Source: Brachypodius melanocephalos (taxonomy: Eukaryota; Chordata; Aves; Passeriformes; Pycnonotidae). Taken from it: 64,000 nucleotides of DNA. The notes under the pieces were generated by a model that worked only from the letters and a program-made list of their open reading frames with translations, made no database searches and had not been told where the DNA came from. The stretch covers positions 25,875 through 89,874 of the forward strand of contig VZSR01000642.1 in NCBI GenBank assembly GCA_013398615.1. Reading direction: 5' to 3'. Made by a program: the position numbers and the translations under genes. This document shows, piece after piece, positions 58,330-64,000 of the stretch (positions are counted from its first letter, which is position 1; every line of letters starts with the position of its first letter).

Positions 58330-59170
58330 GGGCCCGTGTGCATGTGTCTGTCTGTCTGTCTCTCGGCAGCCCCGCGCTGCCCTCACACCGCCCGGCCCCT
58401 CAGCGCTCTCCCCTCCCCTCAGCGCTTCCCCCGCTGCAGCCCCGGGGGGGCCCTGGCCCCGCCCCTCCCGCGCGAGGCCCCGCCCCGCGCGCCGCCGGCG
58501 GGCGATAAAGGTCTCGCGGCGGAGCTCTGACGTCACGGGGAGTTAATTTTAAACCCGGACAAGATGGCGGCGAGGGACGCGGCGCGGCGCGCGGGCCCGG
58601 CCCGCCACCGGCCCGCCCCGGCAGGTAACGCGGCCCGCGGGCGGCGGCACCACTGGGGGCGGCGGCGGGGCTGTGCCCGCGGGGTCGGCCCGGAGCGCGG
58701 GGCTGGGCGGCCCGGCGGCTCCGCGCGGCGCCGGGGGAAAGGCCCCCGTGTCTCCCCCCTCCTCAAAATGGCGTGGGCGGCCGCCCGCCCCCGAGGGGCG
58801 GCGGGGAAGCCGCGGCAACGGCCCCTGCGCCCGGCCCGCCGTCGCTCCTCGGCGGGGTCACCCCGCGTTCCCGGCTCTGCGGCCGGGGCCTCCCCCGCTG
58901 CGGTCGGCGGCCCGTGCCCGGAGCGGGGGCGGCCCGGGGGCACTGTCGGTGACCTTATTCCCCGGTGCGGTGCGGCCGCGCCTCGCCGTGTGTGCCCCAG
59001 CCCCGTGAGGAGCGGGGGCTGCGGCCCGGAGGGGCCCGGGGGCCGCGGGGCGCTGGCGTTGCACAGTGCCGGGACCGGAGCCAGGTAACCCGGAGGGCGC
59101 CGACTTTCCCGGGGCCGCGTCCGCTTGCGGAGGGAGCAGCCGGGGGCAGCCCGGGGAAGGAGGAGGTGAC
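58330..59170. promoter_or_regulatory. ATL2: CpG-island promoter of the 58-kb gene
   Basis: A very dense CpG island surrounds the first exon. A perfect palindromic cAMP response element TGACGTCA lies at 58528-58535, 29 bp upstream of the start codon. The start codon itself sits in a YY1-type motif, CAAGATGGCGGC (58560-58571). A weak TATA-like CGATAAAGG lies at 58503-58511. The CRE plus YY1 arrangement is typical of constitutive TATA-less promoters with a start site just upstream of the first ATG. Confidence 0.7.
58564..58624 (+). CDS. ATL2: Probable ATL2 (atlastin-2) coding exon 1
   Basis: An ATG in AAGATGGCGGCG opens a 61-bp exon encoding MAARDAARRAGPARHRPAPA and one base of the next codon, ending at a good donor CAG|GTAACG. 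The best candidate is atlastin-2, the ER membrane-fusion GTPase, for two reasons. ATL2 is the gene next to HNRNPLL, on the same strand, in mammals. Its human N-terminus (MAEGDEAARG...) likewise begins with a short, Ala/Arg-rich, poorly conserved exon before the GTPase domain. The similarity itself is weak, and no second exon is visible, so the identification rests mainly on gene order. The frame also stays open to 59088, beyond the donor, but that part is CpG-island sequence. Confidence 0.5.
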
Positions 59171-62100
59171 TGATCCTGTCGGGCCGTCCCCCACATGGAG
59201 CTGGTGCGCTCCGCTGTCAGCGCTGCCCCTGCCTGTAATCTATCCCCTGGTGGGGATGGGACATGGCTTTGGCTGGGTGTTCAGCCTCGGGTGTGCTGGA
59301 GTCTGCGCAGTGTGTTTCTTAAAGTGTGGTTATTTCTCAGGAACGGCTGGAAAGCTGGGAGCTCGTAGCAATTTCCCTGCCGTACGCTTGGCGAGGGGGC
59401 ACCCGGGACTTGTGAGGGTTGTACTGACTCGAGCGCCGAGTTGGATCATGTGAGGTTTTTAGCACTGCACTGGAACACTGAACTATTTTAACATCTTTGT
59501 TGTGTAACTCTGACTTAATTTGGAAGCAGAACGATTGGACTGGGCACAATTAAACAAAACCTAGCAGATGCCATGTGCCACGATTGGTTTCAATTGCTTG
59601 ATTTGCAAGCTAACTAGAGATAGGGAAATCTAGCTATAAGCTGGGAGATATGGAGTGACAGCTCACCTGGTTTGATTTACAGGGAGGAAAAGCAGTGCTT
59701 CTGAGAATCAGGAAAACTTTGATTGCGTTTGGCAGCATTGCAATTTGAATAATTTAAAAGAGCCCAGAGACTGAAATTGAGGATGTGATACTGCTTTATT
59801 GCTCAAGGACTGGTCTCTCTCCCTCTCAGCACTGCTCAGTTTTCTTTAATTTCAGTTTTCTGTGTTTTTGCCACTGTGTTGTTTAATTATCTCAAAGCAT
59901 TGGATTATTGCATAGTTTTCTCAAGGTCATAAAAGTCCAGCACACCTGTAATAACTGGCCTTTAATTAGCTGTGTCATCATTAGAAATGGAAACATGCAC
60001 ATGTCACTCTTCGTTGCTTCTGAACTTTAGTCATGGAGCAACTTAGGTGACAGGGTCTGTGTGTAGAGCTGTGGATGGCCTATGCCTGCCTGCAGAAGGG
60101 CTTTCTGTGCAGTGGAATAAAGCAGAGGGATAGGTTGGAGTAATTACAAGAGCAGCTGTGTAACAGGAGAGGCCATCACCTCCTCCTGTACCATTACTGA
60201 ATGTTGCTTAACAGCTGGTACATCTTAGCTTACCCTAAAATCAATAATTGTGTTACAGCACCTCCTCAAATAATAGCCCTAGGTTTTTGTTTTTTCAGCT
60301 GGAGTTATTTTGAAAGCAGGGAGCGGAGTTGAGGAAGGCTGTGTTCTTTGCCTTTCACGTTCACTTGCCTGCAACTGAAAAGCTAGCAGAGAAATAGTTC
60401 TAGCACAGAGCAGTTTTACTTGGATTGTTTTGAAAGCATTGCTTTAAACGTGACAGTCTGTCCTGGTTCAGGAGGCCAGGCAGCTCTTGTTCATGTTGGA
60501 TGCTCAGGAATGCTTGAGCCACATCTTACAACAGCCCTAATACATCTTAGGTACCTTGTGTCAACTGCAGTCCCTGTGGCTTGCTTAAATATCAGTGATT
60601 AATATTTGCTTACTGACTGTACTAGTAAAGTAGCACTGACTGGAGTGAGGTGCTGCGATAGATGAGGAATTGTTTTCTCTTCCTGCTGGAATAATAAAAG
60701 GGAAACTACCTCATGGTGGCCAGCCTGGACAGGAGCAGGTCTGCTCGGAGGAGAAGGGCTGGGGATTTTCCTCCAGTGTTATAGAAGAGCACTTATCTCC
60801 TGGTGGTCACATCACATCATCCCTAGCTTTGAGTTTCCCAACTTCCAAACCAGAGGAAATAGGCAGATGGAAATGCAGGTGTAAGTTCTGTGTCCTTGTT
60901 GGTTTGGATGTGAACCACAGTGGTGTTGGTCTCCAGTGCCAGCACCATCGCAGGCTTCACCTCAGCTCTGTGATAAAAGCAGTTTTAACTTTGTGCCTGT
61001 TGTTAGTAGACTGTTGTACATCTTGTCACAGTCTGCGGAAGTTTCAAGGACATTCCTAAGGAAAACTGCCAAATTTCAGTCAAATGTCACCTCACATAAG
61101 TTAGGTTTGAGTTTGTTTTTGTTCTCGTATTGTGGTTATGAACAGACCCTGTCCCTGGGATGATTTTTGATATTTGTGGCAGTCTTTGAATGGGAAGTTT
61201 TAAACTTTAAAACCAGGCCGAGTTGTTGTCTTGTTTTTTAATTTACTTAATTTCTTTTTCTACTGTTGCTGTATGCTGTGCCTACAATGTGATCTGTGAG
61301 CTGAGTGCATTTTTTCAGCTTTCTGCTAAAGGCTGCATTTACTTCCTAAACTTACTGTACTCTATGTTAGTATTTTAGGTTTTGTCTCTAACCTCAACTA
61401 TTCAAGGTGAAAATAAAAATTTTCTAAGTTTCTGCATAGGCAGATGTGCTGTATTTGCCATTGGTCAACAACTGAAAATTTTCAGAAACACTTATATGTG
61501 GCGGTTCTTCAGACTTTACTCTTGCTGAACTATGACTGGGTTTCTTATTTTAAAACATTTTTAGCAAGCTGAACTTCCTGAGATGTCCTGGAGGAAAGGT
61601 AGAAGCAGCTTTCCTTGGTTTTGGAAATTTGCTCTTGATATGATACAAAAAGTTACTATCTCATCCTGTAGCTGATTTTAAGGTCATGGTGCTGTGTAGG
61701 GAGTTGATTTATGTGAATACTTTTCTGGGGTTGGATTTGTGTCTGAAAGACCAAACAAATGAGCGAGTTTTAGATATTTGTGAAAGCATGGCTCACATTG
61801 ATGTCTGCTGTTTCAGTTGGCTGCAAAGAAATGACTGATAAGAAATAAGTAATGTCCTTTAGGATAAGGATTATAATCAAGGCATTTCTAGGAGCAAATT
61901 AATACATAATAGGAACTTGTGTTCTGAGAGCATTGGTAACTAACTTGCCTGACCTTTGGCTTCTGTTTATTTATGAAATAATATATTCTGTGTAGTGTTC
62001 ATTTCCAGAAAAACAAGATTTCATGTGCTTGCCAAGCTTTTTGAAACACTTTGAACATAAAAAGTTGGAAGAACTTTTGAAGTTCCTTCCTTCAGCTGCC

Positions 62101-64000
62101 CAAATTGGTGTTTAACTGGAGTTCTTGCTCTGCAGCAAAGTGAGGAGCTCACTGTTCCCCTTTGTGTTTGGGTGGGAGCCCACATCCCTGTTCTAGGGCC
62201 ATAATTATCTCTACAGGATGTGTAAACATGTGAACATCCTCCTAAAGTTATCTATTCAGTTTGTCTGGAATCTGTCAGTGAGAATTTTGGCTGCTCCACA
62301 GGGATGTTATTCCTTGAAGTAACAGGACTGGTTTATATCTCATTTTAGTGTGAGAATAGTAGATCTTTGTGTGAAGTGTGATCTTTGAAGCTATGTAAGT
62401 ATCCTTCAATTAACTAAAAAGGGAAAAAAAAAAAAGAAAAGCTGTGCTAATTTTGTTATGGTTAGTAGCTGGCTTCTCTATAAGGTTGGAAAAACTTAGT
62501 TTGCCACCAAAGATGGCCCTACTGGGCATCCAAGGCAGTCCAGAAGAAGTTACATGAGTAAATAAATGCAGGTAATCTGGATATTGGAACTCCTGTTTGA
62601 TGCCCATTTGAACTTAAAAGCAGGACTAATAGGAAATCAAGTATAAGGTGAAAGAGAAGTCGATTTGGACATTTGCAGAAATGATTTTTGGAAAAACAGC
62701 TTATTTCAAGAGTGGCCCTGCTCTTGTGTCTCATGGAGGAATAGGTGAGAGGACTGGCAAAAGTCTAAGACTGCATTAAGTGTCTTTTGGAGAAGGATTT
62801 TTTTGTTGACAGCTTGTATACTTGACCTCTATTTACACTCTGTGTGAGGGAAATTCTGATATGCTTTACTAGGAGGGGAGATGTCTCATGTAGTTTTTGG
62901 TGTGGGTTTGTTTGTTTGTCTAAATGTATTTTCAGCTTTGTTTTCAGTGCAGATGATGAGCAAATGATGCTTCCATTTTCAGCCCTGTATATTGGTGATT
63001 TTTGTGTGGCTAGGTGGGATTTGCTACTGCAGGTCATGGCAGGTTTCTCTTAAAGGACTGGAATAGAAGCCAAACTATTGAAGACTTGAACTGATACAAT
63101 GTTGTACGGATTGTGGACGTGGAATGTAGGATGAAATTTCCACTGAATTGATATTTGAGAGTCGAACTTAATTGCTCTTACGCAGTTGCTGTTCCAGTGA
63201 CATCAGAATCAGGTTCCAGTCTGTAGTTAGTGTCAAATTATGATGAATTTATTTTCCCACCGTCACCTCAGAGATGAGCATGTAGAATTTACAAGTTTTT
63301 ATTGGTCTCAGTAAAATATTTGGAATGTCTTTTTGAGCAATGTGTTGGATAATGCTTCCAGGATAACAAAGTGGCTTTTTTTTTTTTTTTTCCACTTGGA
63401 TTGAAAATTACAGAAACTTGTTGGAGAACATGTGTCAAGTGCTTGTACTGACGTGTTAGGACTGCTTTCCGTATGTTGTGCATACTGGGAAAAGTTGTTC
63501 CCATCTCTTATCTCCTCCAGCAGGGTGGTACTGTTGAGTGGAAGAATAAGTGCAGTTATTTTAGCTGTCTCTTTAAACCCAATCCTGTGATACTTACTAC
63601 TGCCTGTAAACTTGCTGTCTTTTCCCCCTCTCCTCCTCGACCTCTTCTACATGAAAGAAAAGGTTTTCTGGCTTTTCCTTCCAGATGTTCATTTGCCTTG
63701 GTCCATGTGATGTGATCTACCTGGGGAACTGTAAACTTTTGGGAAATAAAAGGTTCAATCTGTCAATCCTTTGCCTAATATGGGAATCTTCACAGCCCTG
63801 ATTTCATGGGAGGGACAGTCACTTGAAGTATGTGAACTCCTAGGCATGGAGACAGAAGCTTGGCCTCCTTTGTGTATTGCTTAGACATAAAATAATAGTG
63901 AAAATGACTGCTCTAGAAAATGAGGTTAAGGCTCTTGACATAATCAAATCATTTTTTAATGCAAGAAGTCATCTTGTTTTAAGAGAATTAAGTTTCCTAA
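58625..64000 (+). other. ATL2: First intron of the probable ATL2 gene (partial)
   Basis: After the CpG island ends near 59.2 kb, the DNA is AT-rich and non-coding to the window edge. I looked for an atlastin exon 2 (a DPSAAVNHVSS-like segment followed by acidic sequence) and did not find one, so the intron would exceed 5.3 kb. T/A-rich runs occur at 62420-62440 and 63377-63392. No transposon was recognised. Confidence 0.5.

Noticed and set aside
58965..59453. 162-codon plus-strand open frame after the 58-kb first exon
   Set aside because: It lies in CpG-island intron sequence, is rich in Gly/Pro/Arg, and has no recognisable motif or conserved splice context.
1..64000. CRISPR arrays, bacterial-type operons, tRNA or rRNA genes
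   Set aside because: No regularly spaced direct repeats with unique spacers, no operon-like runs of genes, and no convincing tRNA A/B-box pair or rRNA sequence were seen by eye. A tRNA or snoRNA scan was not possible.

Overview
The window is vertebrate nuclear DNA, almost certainly from a bird. It has intron-split genes with GT-AG junctions, three CpG-island promoters, and diverged CR1 LINE 3' ends with the typical ATTCTATG-like tail. It also has a solo LTR resembling avian ERVL LTRs, and a compact gene order matching the GALM - HNRNPLL - ATL2 neighbourhood of human 2p22. It is not prokaryotic, and I see no operon, CRISPR array or bacterial mobile system. No alignment could be run. Homology calls rest on comparing translated exons with recalled vertebrate proteins.

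Region 1 (1-4060) is the 5' part of GALM (galactose mutarotase) on the minus strand: coding exons 1 and 2, a 470-bp intron 1, more than 2.7 kb of intron 2, and a CpG-rich promoter that contains a short-unit minisatellite. Exon 3 onward lies outside the window. Region 2 (4061-15290) is intergenic with simple repeats and one long CR1 relic.

Region 3 (15290 to about 38000) is a complete HNRNPLL gene on the plus strand, divergent from GALM. Thirteen coding exons join without a break into a 548-residue, four-RRM splicing regulator (human: 542). Every intron is GT-AG except intron 4. That intron starts with a perfect U12-type ATATCCTTT, carries a TCCTTAAC branch site 11 nt before the acceptor, and apparently ends in AT. 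Intron 1 carries the solo LTR, and introns 9 and 12 carry CR1 insertions.

Region 4 (38000-58330) is intergenic. It has simple repeats, one TATA/GC-box/E-box cluster near 54.55-54.61 kb that could drive a non-coding transcript, and no recognisable protein gene. Region 5 (58330-64000) is a CpG-island promoter with a perfect CRE and a YY1-type motif on the start codon. It is followed by a 61-bp first coding exon and more than 5 kb of intron. Synteny and weak N-terminal similarity suggest ATL2 (atlastin-2), plus strand.

The neighbours are not functionally coupled: a sugar epimerase, an RNA-binding splicing factor and, probably, an ER membrane-fusion GTPase. I found no unknown multi-gene system. 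The most notable item is the minor-spliceosome intron with unusual AT-AT termini.
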